Below are positions 25,577 through 33,530 of a stretch of 64,000 nt of DNA, piece by piece. Where the stretch lies: positions 186,001 to 250,000 of the forward strand of contig NZ_JRQQ01000007.1 of NCBI RefSeq assembly GCF_001625325.1, read 5' to 3'. Positions within the stretch are counted from its first letter, which is position 1. Every line of letters begins with the position of its first letter. This DNA is from Croceicoccus estronivorus (GTDB taxonomy: Bacteria > Pseudomonadota > Alphaproteobacteria > Sphingomonadales > Sphingomonadaceae). A model generated the notes under the pieces. It saw nothing but the letters and a program-made list of their open reading frames with translations, was not told where the DNA came from and searched no databases. The position numbers were made by a program, and so were the translations under genes.

Positions 25577-26343
25577 TGACTGACGCCGTTCTGTTCGAGG
25601 TTCCCGAACCCGGAATCGCTGTAATGACAATCAATCGGCCGGATAGCCGCAATGCGCTGGGCCGGGAGGTGCGGGAAGGGCTGTTTGCGGGATGGGAACG
25701 GTTCGAAAACGACCCTGAACTGCGTGTTGCGATCCTGACTGCGGCGGGGGACAAAGCCTTCTGTGCAGGCGGTGATCTGAAGGAAATGGCGGAGCTGAAA
25801 CTCGTCGTCCCGCCGCGCGATATGTTCCCGGTCCCCGGCGACAACATTGAGATCACCAAGCCCACGATCGCCGCGGTAAATGGTGTTGCCTATGCTGGCG
25901 GATGGCTGCTGGCGCAGGCCTGCGACCTTTGCGTTGCCGCCCGGAACGCGCGTTTCGCGATTACGGAGGCGAAGGTTGGTCGCGGTTCCCCGTGGGCTGC
26001 GCCGTTGATCCACATGATCCCGCAACGGATATTCATGGAAATCGTCCTGACGGGGGCACCGATTACGGCCCAGCGTGCCTACGAAGTCGGGCTGGTCAAT
26101 CGTCTGGCAGAGCCGGGACAACTGTTGGAGGAAGCACTTGGGCTTGCGCGGGAAATTGTTGCCAATGCGCCGCTGTCGGTGTTGGCTGGCAAGGAAACTG
26201 TCCAGCTTGCGACCGAGATGGGCAAGACAGCCGCCTTGCGGGCGGCGCGTCACGCATGGGAACACGCCTATCGCAGCGCTGATGCGCAGGAAGGACCGCG
26301 TGCCTTTGCAGAGAAGAGAAAGCCCGTGTGGCGGGGGGAATAA
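25576..26343 (+). CDS. Enoyl-CoA hydratase/isomerase (crotonase) family
   Basis: A 255-residue crotonase. The oxyanion-hole motifs are FCAGGDLKEMAE and VNGVAYAGGWLLAQACDLCVAA. The first catalytic glutamate position of classical hydratases (GGCE) reads GGWL, while a later ITEAKVGRGSPWAAP keeps a glutamate near the second site. The pattern therefore deviates from ordinary enoyl-CoA hydratase and may indicate isomerase, methylglutaconyl-type or hydrolase chemistry. The ATG overlaps the stop of the CoA-transferase (TGATG); a TTG one codon upstream is also possible. It is the last gene of the plus-strand operon and is followed by a strong hairpin. Confidence 0.88.
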   Translation: MTDAVLFEVPEPGIAVMTINRPDSRNALGREVREGLFAGWERFENDPELRVAILTAAGDKAFCAGGDLKEMAELKLVVPPRDMFPVPGDNIEITKPTIAAVNGVAYAGGWLLAQACDLCVAARNARFAITEAKVGRGSPWAAPLIHMIPQRIFMEIVLTGAPITAQRAYEVGLVNRLAEPGQLLEEALGLAREIVANAPLSVLAGKETVQLATEMGKTAALRAARHAWEHAYRSADAQEGPRAFAEKRKPVWRGE

Positions 26344-26402
26344 TGGCATTGCCAGGCGCATCGGGCATCCGATAGCGTTCGGCTAATACGCCATGAGGGG
26401 GA

Positions 26403-26449
26403 CTGGCGCGATGCGGTGGCGGTTGATTGTTGCCAAGGCATCGCGCCAG
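26403..26449. terminator. Long hairpin closing the plus-strand acyl-CoA operon
   Basis: Perfect 12-base arms CTGGCGCGATGC / GCATCGCGCCAG enclose a loop that itself pairs (TGGC...GCCA). It lies between convergent genes. ATTCGTTT follows on the plus strand, a weak T-rich tail, so it may terminate the enoyl-CoA hydratase transcript and possibly the opposite one. Confidence 0.65.
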
Positions 26450-26483
26450 ATTCGTTTCAGTGACAGTGTTCGCGCTGGCTGCG

Positions 26484-27653
26484 TCAGTTGCGCAGCATTT
26501 CTCCGGCTATGATGATCTTGCGAACTTCACTGGTGCCGGCGCCGATTTCAAGCAGCTTTGAAGCACGGTAGAGGCGGTTGATCTCCGTCTCACGCATATA
26601 TCCGGTGCCACCATGGATCTGCACGGCATCGGATACGACCCTGGTGCATTGCTCGGCCGCGTAGAGAATGGCGGCTGCGGTCAGCTTGTGGATTTCCCCT
26701 CGTCCGGCAGTGCCCTTATCCATTGCGTTGGCTTTGGCCAGAGTCCGGTAACAGAATGTCTTCATCGTTTCGACCGCGACGTACATCTCGGCCAGCTTGC
26801 CCTGAACCAGCTGGAACTCTCCGATTGCGCGGTTGAACTGCTTGCGCGTCTTTGCGTATTCGAGCGCGAGATCGAGTGCGCGTTCTGCCATGCCGACATT
26901 GAGCATGGCGACCACCGCCCGTTCGAGGTCAAGCCCGCTCATGACGATGCCAACGCCCTTGTCTTCCATTCCGATCAGGTTTTCGGCCGGAACGACGCAA
27001 TCTTCAAACACCAGCTCGGCGGTTGTCGATCCGCGGAAGCCCATCTTGTCCAGCTTTTGAGCGACCTTGAAGCCCGGTGAGTTCGTTTCGACGACGAACG
27101 CGGAAATGCCCTTGGATCCCGCGGCCTTGTTCGTCTTGGCATAAACGAGGACGATGTCCGCCACTGGCCCGTTGGTGATGTAGAGTTTCGAACCGTTCAG
27201 GACGTAGGTATCACCTTCGCGCCGGGCAGTCGTCGCCATGGAACCGATGGCGTCCGAGCCTGCACCGGGTTCCGTCAGTCCAAGCGCACCGATGCTGGTG
27301 CCGTTGCACAAGCCGGGGATGTAGCGTTTGCAGAGGTCGTCGGAACCATTGGCGGCGATATTGTTCAGGCAGAGATTTTCGTGTGCGACATAGCTTAACG
27401 CTAGGGAATGGTTCCACCGCGCCAAGCCCTGGGCGATCAGGCCGGATGTCATGACGTCGCTCCCTGCCCCACCCAGGGAAGGATCGGCAGTTACGCCGAG
27501 GAAGCCCATGCGCGCAAGCGCCGGCATTGCCGTATCAGGCCACCATTCTTCATCATCCATGCGCTGTTGCAGCGGCCAGAATTCTTCCCGTGCGAACCCG
27601 TCCGCCGTGTCGAGAACAGCTTGTTGTTCCTCCGTCAGTTCAAAGTCGCTCAT
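26484..27653 (-). CDS. Acyl-CoA dehydrogenase, isovaleryl-CoA dehydrogenase-like
   Basis: A 389-residue flavoprotein dehydrogenase with LGLTEPGAGSDAIGSMATTA (FAD/acyl site), YVLNGSKLYITNG, RKQFNRAIGEFQLVQGKLAEM and HGGTGYMRETEINRLYRASKLLEIGAGTSEVR. The catalytic base of medium-chain enzymes (E in the EGT motif) is replaced by glycine (EIGAGTSE). A glutamate sits instead at residue 244 in SGLDLERAVV, exactly the arrangement of isovaleryl-CoA dehydrogenase. This geometry favours 3-methyl-branched acyl-CoA substrates. Its product would be a 3-methylcrotonyl-type enoyl-CoA, the substrate class of the carboxylase at 17-21 kb. A copy of the ATGAAYNNNRTTCA motif lies 51 bp upstream of its start. Confidence 0.92.
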   Translation of the reverse strand: MSDFELTEEQQAVLDTADGFAREEFWPLQQRMDDEEWWPDTAMPALARMGFLGVTADPSLGGAGSDVMTSGLIAQGLARWNHSLALSYVAHENLCLNNIAANGSDDLCKRYIPGLCNGTSIGALGLTEPGAGSDAIGSMATTARREGDTYVLNGSKLYITNGPVADIVLVYAKTNKAAGSKGISAFVVETNSPGFKVAQKLDKMGFRGSTTAELVFEDCVVPAENLIGMEDKGVGIVMSGLDLERAVVAMLNVGMAERALDLALEYAKTRKQFNRAIGEFQLVQGKLAEMYVAVETMKTFCYRTLAKANAMDKGTAGRGEIHKLTAAAILYAAEQCTRVVSDAVQIHGGTGYMRETEINRLYRASKLLEIGAGTSEVRKIIIAGEMLRN

Positions 27654-27703
27654 CCCATTACCTTCTTTATGACGAGTGCGGGCAGACTGGCCTGCACCTC
27701 ATG

Positions 27704-27717
27704 ATGAATATGATTCA
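27704..27717. promoter_or_regulatory. Palindromic motif ATGAATATGATTCA, putative TetR operator
   Basis: This 14-bp site lies 51-64 bp upstream of the isovaleryl-CoA dehydrogenase-like gene (TGAAT-ATG-ATTCA core). It matches the centre of the 47-bp palindrome at 20883-20929 and a third copy at 30602-30615. All three fit ATGAAYNNNRTTCA. Confidence 0.6.
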
Positions 27718-27833
27718 CTAATAGCATGGAATGGCCGTTTGGGAAGGTTCAAGAGCGGCTTGCCATGGATGAAATGAGACTGGATATCGCGCCTGAAGCA
27801 CCTGTGAAATGAGGTGAAAAAATGGTTTGTCGA

Positions 27834-27859
27834 GGATGTCAGAGCATGCCCTGACATCC
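27834..27859 (-). terminator. Terminator of the TetR gene
   Basis: Arms GGATGTCAG / CTGACATCC flank an 8-base loop about 90 bp beyond the regulator's stop. On the minus strand the hairpin is followed after some 11 bases by a T6 run, so an intrinsic terminator is likely. Confidence 0.6.
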
Positions 27860-27950
27860 GGATCGACCATCAAGATTAAGAGCCATGGATGGCAGCATGT
27901 GCCTTGGATCCCCAAGCATCAATCAGGGACATGGAGAGGGGCAAGGCCCG

Positions 27951-28589
27951 CTACTTACCTGTATGAGCTTTCGGCGGATTGGGCGGGGTGGATCTGGCAC
28001 AGACGCCATGCAGCAAGACTTCGGCAATTTTGCTGGCGCCTTCATCCACATCGATTGCGACACCTCTGCCGATGTGCCGCCAGGCGAAGTGTTCGATCCC
28101 GCCGAACAGCATATCGCGCAAGAGGCGGGGTCCGATGGCCGGATTCATTTCACCGCGTGCCAGACCGTCTTGCGCTGTACGCACGACGATCGACGTATAG
28201 CGGCGGTTGAGACGGAAGATTTCCGTTTCCCGGTAATTGTTCGAGACGCGAATTTCGGTGAGGAAGAGTTCGCACATTTCCTTGTCGGATGCGAACCTGG
28301 CAATATGTTCGTAGACAATTGCCCTGATACGTTCCTCGAACGTGTCATACTGGTCGAGTATGACTTCCAGATTGTCGATGATCCCTTCGTAGAAGTCGGC
28401 AAGGACCGCGATCAACAGGTCGCGTTTATTGGTGAAATAGCGATAGACGAGGCCATCCGAAACGCCTGCTTCCGCCGCGATGGCGGATATGGCCGCATCG
28501 TTGAAGCCGCGTGCTGAAAGAACCATGCGGCCTGCGGCCAGAATGGAATTTCGCCGATCCTGCTGGCGCTCCTTACTGATGCGCGGCAT
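27951..28589 (-). CDS. TetR-family regulator, candidate controller of the acyl-CoA block
   Basis: A 212-residue TetR protein. The N-terminal HTH spans roughly residues 10-57 (RRNSILAAGRMVLSARGFND, AISAIAAEAGVSDGLVYRYFTNKRDLL). A C-terminal all-helical ligand domain follows, as in TetR regulators of fatty-acid, branched-chain and aromatic-CoA catabolism that respond to acyl-CoAs. It lies between the isovaleryl-CoA dehydrogenase-like gene and the aldehyde dehydrogenase, all on the minus strand. It sits within the domain marked by three matching palindromes (20.9, 27.7 and 30.6 kb), and I see no other TetR gene close to them. Its own upstream region carries no motif copy, so autoregulation is not evident. 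Confidence 0.92.
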   Translation of the reverse strand: MPRISKERQQDRRNSILAAGRMVLSARGFNDAAISAIAAEAGVSDGLVYRYFTNKRDLLIAVLADFYEGIIDNLEVILDQYDTFEERIRAIVYEHIARFASDKEMCELFLTEIRVSNNYRETEIFRLNRRYTSIVVRTAQDGLARGEMNPAIGPRLLRDMLFGGIEHFAWRHIGRGVAIDVDEGASKIAEVLLHGVCARSTPPNPPKAHTGK

Positions 28590-28766
28590 CGTGTCGCTTG
28601 CCCCTCAAGTCATGGGGCCGGTGCAAAGGGGTATAGGGCGGGCGCGGACAATGTGTGATCCGCGACGCTGCAACCTGTAGCCCCCGTCCGGCCGGGAACA
28701 TACTCGTGAATAGCGCGCCATAGCGCGCATATCGGAGCTGTGCCACTGCCATGCGCCAGGGCGAAG

Positions 28767-28796
28767 TGCCCCCTCTCCCGGTAGGGATCGGGGGCA
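28767..28796 (-). terminator. Hairpin after the aldehyde dehydrogenase gene
   Basis: Outer arms TGCCCC / GGGGCA and inner TCCC / GGGA pair around GGTA, directly downstream of the aldehyde dehydrogenase stop on the minus strand. There is no T-run, so it is a candidate terminator only. Confidence 0.45.
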
Positions 28797-28809
28797 TTTA
28801 CACCGGCCC

Positions 28810-30216
28810 TTATTGCTTGCTGAGGTTGACGACGCTCCGCTGGGCGAATTCGGTCAGACCTTCGCGGCCGAACTCGACACCGACCCCGGATTGCTTGGCG
28901 CCTGCAAACGGAATGTGTGGTCCGAAGTGCGTGTGATGGTTGATCCAGACCGTTCCTGACGCGATGCGATCCGCCAGCTTCATCGCGGAATCCGTATCAT
29001 TCGACCAGATCGAGCCGCCGAGGCCGTATTCGGAGTCGTTCGCCGCATCAATCACCTGATCGATATCGTCGTAGGAAATGACCGGCAGGATGGGCGAAAA
29101 CTGTTCTTCGTCGACCAGGCGTGAACCGTTGGTGATATCGCGCACGACAGTCGGCTGAATGAAGTAGCCGTCACTTGGCAGGGCCTCACCGCCAGCGATG
29201 ATCTTGCCATCCTGTTTGGCCGCAGCGAGATATTCCTTCGCTTTTGCAAATTGAGCGGCATTCTGCAACGGCCCGACACGGGTGCCTTGCTGCAGGCCGT
29301 CACCGACGGGATATTTGGCTGCTTCTTCCGCCAGTGCTTCGCACATTTCGTCGTAAATCGAGCTATGCACGTAAAGCCGCTTGAGAGCGATACAGACCTG
29401 CCCCGAGTTGGAAAAGGCGCTGCCGATCGCCCGTTCGGCCGTCTTGCGCACGTCGGCGTCGGGCAGGACTATACCGGCGTCGTTGCCGCCCAGTTCGAGC
29501 GTCAGGCGCTTGAGCGTCGAGGCGCCGGCTTCCATGACCTTGCGACCGGTTGCGGTCGATCCGGTGAAAGTGACTTTCGCGACGTCGGGGTGCTTCGACA
29601 AAACTGCGCCCAGATCGTTCTGATCGACAACGACGTTGACTACGCCCGGAGGAAAGATGCCAGCGGCGCGTTCGGCCAGCATAAGGGCCATGACCGGCGT
29701 GGTGGGAGCCGGTTTCCAGATGTAGGTATTACCGAGCAGCAATGCCGGGGCGAGCTTGAACACGCCGATCAGGAGAGGGAAATTCCACGGGGTGATACCC
29801 GCCACTACGCCCAGCGGGCGATAATGCATTTCGACGCGGTAATCCGCATCATCCTGAATGAGTTCCGGGTCGAGCGACTGGTCCGCGTAATAGCGCAGGA
29901 AGATCTCTGCGAAAGCGGTTTCCGCCTGAGCCTGTTCCAGTGGCTTGCCTTGTTCCTGCACCAGCGTGCGGGCGAACGTGTCGGCATCGTCGCGAATGGC
30001 GTCTGCAAGGCGGTGGAGGGAGGCACGCCGTTCGTCGATGGGCAAGGCCGCCCATGCGGGCTGAGCCCGCTTTGCCGCAGCGATCGCTTCCAGCACTTGC
30101 GCTTCGTCTGCGCGAGCAACTTGCGTAAAAGCCTCACCCGTTGCGGGGTTGATGACATCCAGCGTTTGCGCGCCGTCGACGAGTTTTCCGTCAATTAACA
30201 TGCGGTATTTAGGCAT
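28810..30216 (-). CDS. NAD(P)-dependent aldehyde dehydrogenase
   Basis: A 468-residue aldehyde dehydrogenase: ITPWNFPLLIGVFKLAPA (cofactor asparagine), VTFTGSTATGRKVMEAGA, the catalytic base in LELGGNDAGIV, the catalytic cysteine in NSGQVCIALKRLYV, EEQFSPILPV and the C-terminal FAGAKQSGVGVEFG. I start it at ATG 30216, which has GGGAGAG upstream; an ATG at 30231 overlaps that site. Its compact form resembles aldehyde dehydrogenases of aromatic and terpenoid pathways. It stands alone on the minus strand. Two palindromes lie upstream (30294-30317 and 30602-30615), so it may belong to the same regulon as the acyl-CoA genes. Confidence 0.93.
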   Translation of the reverse strand: MPKYRMLIDGKLVDGAQTLDVINPATGEAFTQVARADEAQVLEAIAAAKRAQPAWAALPIDERRASLHRLADAIRDDADTFARTLVQEQGKPLEQAQAETAFAEIFLRYYADQSLDPELIQDDADYRVEMHYRPLGVVAGITPWNFPLLIGVFKLAPALLLGNTYIWKPAPTTPVMALMLAERAAGIFPPGVVNVVVDQNDLGAVLSKHPDVAKVTFTGSTATGRKVMEAGASTLKRLTLELGGNDAGIVLPDADVRKTAERAIGSAFSNSGQVCIALKRLYVHSSIYDEMCEALAEEAAKYPVGDGLQQGTRVGPLQNAAQFAKAKEYLAAAKQDGKIIAGGEALPSDGYFIQPTVVRDITNGSRLVDEEQFSPILPVISYDDIDQVIDAANDSEYGLGGSIWSNDTDSAMKLADRIASGTVWINHHTHFGPHIPFAGAKQSGVGVEFGREGLTEFAQRSVVNLSKQ

Positions 30217-30759
30217 GGCAGGCTCTCCCATTTACTCATTGCCACTATTGTTAGTTCGGCCGGGTATTCCGGCATCTTGTATTCTGCATGAATGACTTTT
30301 TCATACCATGAAAAGTCGTTGTTACGATATTGAGAAACGTCCAGATTATTCAGACCCACTCTGGTCCTGCAAGATCATTAAACTGCTGGTCCGCCAGCAG
30401 CCTTATCGCATGGTCTTGTCCTCGCGAATGCGGAACCGTTGCAACGCGGGAGAGCGGGAAATTGCCGCAGAAGGCAGCCAAGCCATGGCAATGCACCAGA
30501 TCGAACATCCTGTCTCCCATATCGGCGCCATGGCGCTTTGGAGTATATACTGGAATGCTCATGCCGTGCCTTCATAGGAAGCAGCGGCCTTCATTCGGAA
30601 AATGAACTATATTCAACTTGATCCCTCTTGCAAGGGATTATTGGAGCGGGTTGTCTTGTAAATAACCTTGGAAAAAGGACGTGTGACGCAATACCCGACA
30701 CCGGCCACTGCCTATCACCGTTTTACTGAAGCAAAAATGGAGAGACCGGTGCCCGGAGG
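30217..30759. promoter_or_regulatory. 543-bp gene-free region with several palindromes
   Basis: No convincing gene is present; short open frames lack ribosome sites and family features. Seen here: (a) near-palindrome GACTTTTTCAT-ACC-ATGAAAAGTC at 30294-30317, 78 bp upstream of the aldehyde dehydrogenase; (b) hairpin CTGCTGG-TCCG-CCAGCAG at 30383-30400; (c) ATGAACTATATTCA at 30602-30615, a third copy of the shared motif. The right end is the trailer of the valine operon, and no strong terminator hairpin was recognised directly after mmsB. Confidence 0.55.
30602..30615. promoter_or_regulatory. Palindromic motif ATGAACTATATTCA
   Basis: This is the third ATGAAYNNNRTTCA copy, in the gap between the aldehyde dehydrogenase (start 30216) and the end of the valine operon. 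At almost 390 bp from the nearest start it is poorly placed for a simple operator, so it may be a distal or chance copy. Confidence 0.4.
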
Positions 30760-31629
30760 TCACAGTGTCTTGATAATCGCGGAGAAATCCAGGGTGCCGT
30801 TGCCCGCTTCGGCAAAGGCTTCATAGAGCTCTTTGGCACGCTGCCCCATTGGGACTTCGGCCCCCGATGTTTGCGAGGCTTCCATGGCCAGCTTGAGGTC
30901 CTTGAGCATCAGCGCAGTGGCGAAGCCCCCCTGATAGCCATTATCCGCCGGGCTTTGCGGACCCACGCCGGGCATCGGGCAATAACTGGTCATCGACCAG
31001 CACTGACCGGATGAGACGGAACTGATATCGTAGAACTTCTGCGGATCGAGACCCAGCTTTTCCGCCATGGAGAAGGCTTCGCATGTGCCGATCATGTGAA
31101 TGCCCAGCAGCATGTTGTTGCAGATCTTCGCAACCTGGCCAGCGCCCAGTGCCCCGGCATGGATGACCGCCTTGCCCATGGCTGACAGGACCGGTTCCGC
31201 GCGGGAGAATGCGCTCTCGGTCCCGCCCACCATGAAAGTCAAAGTTCCACCATTGGCTGCGGCAATGCCGCCGGAAACAGGCGCATCGACCATGTCGTAC
31301 CCGGCGGAATTTGCGGCCTCCCCAACCGCGCGAGCGGTGGCAACGTCGATGGTGGAGCAATCGAGCAGCACCGCCCCTGCCGGAGCATGGCCGATAACGT
31401 CGTCGGTATAGACGCGCTGAACAATCGCGCCGTTGGGCAGCATCGAGACCACAGCGTCAACATTCTGAACGGCGTCACGAACGGAAGTGAAGGGCTCGCA
31501 GCCGCTCTCTTGCGCGCTGGCCAAAGCCTGTTCGCTCAGATCGAAGGCATGGACTTCATGCCCCGCTGCAACGAGATTTGCGGCCATTCCGCCGCCCATA
31601 TTGCCGAGGCCGATAAAGGCGATTTTCAT
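30760..31629 (-). CDS. mmsB: 3-hydroxyisobutyrate dehydrogenase
   Basis: A 289-residue NAD-dependent enzyme: IAFIGLGNMGGGMAANLVAAGHEV at the N-terminus, the substrate loop DAPVSGGIAAANGGTLTFMVGG and the catalytic lysine in GAGQVAKICNNMLLG. The length and motifs fit 3-hydroxyisobutyrate dehydrogenase (3-hydroxyisobutyrate to methylmalonate semialdehyde). It is the last gene of a five-gene operon that encodes every other enzyme from isobutyryl-CoA to propionyl-CoA, which makes the assignment firm. Confidence 0.95.
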   Translation of the reverse strand: MKIAFIGLGNMGGGMAANLVAAGHEVHAFDLSEQALASAQESGCEPFTSVRDAVQNVDAVVSMLPNGAIVQRVYTDDVIGHAPAGAVLLDCSTIDVATARAVGEAANSAGYDMVDAPVSGGIAAANGGTLTFMVGGTESAFSRAEPVLSAMGKAVIHAGALGAGQVAKICNNMLLGIHMIGTCEAFSMAEKLGLDPQKFYDISSVSSGQCWSMTSYCPMPGVGPQSPADNGYQGGFATALMLKDLKLAMEASQTSGAEVPMGQRAKELYEAFAEAGNGTLDFSAIIKTL

Positions 31630-31665
31630 GTTGTTTCTCCCACCGGGAACGCCGGATTTCTACGC

Positions 31666-32448
31666 TTAGCGGCCCTTCCAGTTGCCGGGACGCTTCTCGA
31701 TGAAGGCTTTCATGCCTTCTGCCTTGTCTTCGGTCGCCGTAAGCACCTGGAACAGCCGACGCTCATACAGGAGGCCCTGATCGAGGGTTGTCTCGAATGC
31801 GGCGTTGACCATTTCCTTGTTGGCGATGGCAGCCAGGGGAGGCATCGCGGCGATAGCTTCAGCGGTTTTCAGCGCATCGGCAAGCAGATCGGCCAGCGGT
31901 ACGATGCGCGCGACCAGACCGCAGCGTTCCGCTTCGTCTGCGCCCATCATGCGGCCCGTCAGGCACATTTCCATCGCCTTGGATTTGCCCACTGCGCGGG
32001 TCAACCGCTGCGAGCCACCCATGCCGGGAGCCACGCCGAGCTTGATTTCAGGCTGGCCGAATTTCGCGCTGTCGGCTGCGATGATAAAATCAGCCATCAT
32101 TGCCAGTTCGCAACCGCCGCCCAGTGCGAAGCCGTTGACAGCGGCGATCCATGGCTTGCGAGTGGCTTTGACCAGATGGCTGGTCCACTTGGCGAAGAAA
32201 TCCTCGCCATAGAAATCCGCGGCAGGTTTATCCGCCATTTCCTTGATGTCTGCACCGGCGGCAAATGCCTTTTCGCCAGAGCCGGTAATTACCGCGCATC
32301 GCAGATCCGGGTCTGCCTCGAACGCGGTGAATGCCGAGATCAGTTCTTCCAGCACCTGCGAGTTGAGCGCATTGAGCGCCTGTGGGCGGTTCAGTGTAAT
32401 CAGCGAAACGGTGCCATGCCGTTCGACGAGGATATTTTCATAGCTCAT
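31666..32448 (-). CDS. Enoyl-CoA hydratase (methacrylyl/crotonyl-CoA)
   Basis: A 260-residue crotonase very like short-chain enoyl-CoA hydratase ECHS1. The oxyanion-hole motif is [11 protein letters not shown], the first catalytic glutamate is in [11 protein letters not shown] and the second in [22 protein letters not shown]. Both catalytic glutamates are present, unlike in the crotonase at 25576-26343. In this operon it should hydrate methacrylyl-CoA to 3-hydroxyisobutyryl-CoA. The start at ATG 32448 overlaps the stop of the hydrolase gene (ATGA); an upstream ATG at 32460 has no spacing from its ribosome site. Confidence 0.93.
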   Translation of the reverse strand: MSYENILVERHGTVSLITLNRPQALNALNSQVLEELISAFTAFEADPDLRCAVITGSGEKAFAAGADIKEMADKPAADFYGEDFFAKWTSHLVKATRKPWIAAVNGFALGGGCELAMMADFIIAADSAKFGQPEIKLGVAPGMGGSQRLTRAVGKSKAMEMCLTGRMMGADEAERCGLVARIVPLADLLADALKTAEAIAAMPPLAAIANKEMVNAAFETTLDQGLLYERRLFQVLTATEDKAEGMKAFIEKRPGNWKGR

Positions 32449-33530
32449 AACGGTTTCCATTCCTGCTCTGCCGGAAGCGGCGCGAAAATAGATTGGATCA
32501 GTTCGGAAGGCACGCTTTCAGGCGTTGCCGGATCCCATCTGGGGGTGTTGTCCTTGTCGACAATGATCGCCCGCACGCCTTCCGCGAAATCCGGTCGGGT
32601 AAGCACGCGGCTGGCGATACGATATTCCATTGTCATATTGGCGGCGAAATCGCTCATCCGGGTGCTGTCTGCGAGTTGTCGCAACGCGACCTTGCAAGTC
32701 TGCGGACTCTTCGTCTGGAGGGAGGCCAGATTCTCACTCGCGAATGAACTGTCGTCTGCCGCCAATTCGGTCAAAATGGCTTCATATTGGTCAGAGGCGA
32801 ACAGACGGGCAATTTCGTCAGCATGCTCGGCAAGGCGCGGGGCGGGAGGAGTTTCGGAGAGTTGGTCCAGAATAGCGGCGATGCCGTCTGGTGTCTCGGC
32901 GATCTTCCGCTTGGCCTCGGCCAGGGCTTCTGCGTTCAGATAGTGAGTGGCAAGTCCGGCCCAAAGGCATTCCGCACCATCGAGCCGCGCACCCGTGAGC
33001 GCCAGATATTGCCCGAGGCGGTGCTGTAGCCGTGAGAGATACCACCCCCCGCCGACGTCAGGAAAGAGGCCAATTCCCGTTTCAGGCATGGCAAACCGCG
33101 TATTGGTGGTGGCCACCCGGTATGTCGCAGGCTGAGAGATGCCCACGCCGCCGCCCATTGTGATCCCGTCCATGAAAGCAACGATGGGCTTGGGATAAGT
33201 GAAGATCAGATGATTGAGTTGATACTCATCGTAGAAAAACTGCCGCCCGGTCACGCCCCCGTCGTTCAACGCCGAATTGCGGAGGAAGGCGATATCGCCG
33301 CCGGCGCAAAAGCCTCGAGACTTTTTGACGTCGCCATCCGGAGCGGGGGCATGGTCGATAATCACGACTGCAATGGCCGGATCGTCTTTCCACTGTATCA
33401 AGGCATCACGCATGATGTGGACCATGCCCAGTGTCAGTGCATGGATTGCCTTGGGGCGATTGAGCGAGAGGATTCCTGCATTGCCCCGGGTCTGGACCAG
33501 GACTTCATCACTTGCCGGTTCGTCAGCCAT
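32445..33530 (-). CDS. 3-hydroxyisobutyryl-CoA hydrolase
   Basis: A 361-residue crotonase-fold hydrolase, longer than a hydratase as expected for the HIBCH family. Motifs: [81 protein letters not shown], and a C-terminal helical extension. It hydrolyses 3-hydroxyisobutyryl-CoA to free 3-hydroxyisobutyrate, protecting the cell from reactive methacrylyl-CoA. It overlaps its neighbours by one and four bases, so it is tightly coupled. Confidence 0.94.
   Translation of the reverse strand: MADEPASDEVLVQTRGNAGILSLNRPKAIHALTLGMVHIMRDALIQWKDDPAIAVVIIDHAPAPDGDVKKSRGFCAGGDIAFLRNSALNDGGVTGRQFFYDEYQLNHLIFTYPKPIVAFMDGITMGGGVGISQPATYRVATTNTRFAMPETGIGLFPDVGGGWYLSRLQHRLGQYLALTGARLDGAECLWAGLATHYLNAEALAEAKRKIAETPDGIAAILDQLSETPPAPRLAEHADEIARLFASDQYEAILTELAADDSSFASENLASLQTKSPQTCKVALRQLADSTRMSDFAANMTMEYRIASRVLTRPDFAEGVRAIIVDKDNTPRWDPATPESVPSELIQSIFAPLPAEQEWKPL

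Noticed and set aside
30308-30577. A small gene in the 543-bp gap
   Set aside because: Weak start context, no recognisable domain and overlap with several palindromes; I regard the gap as regulatory.
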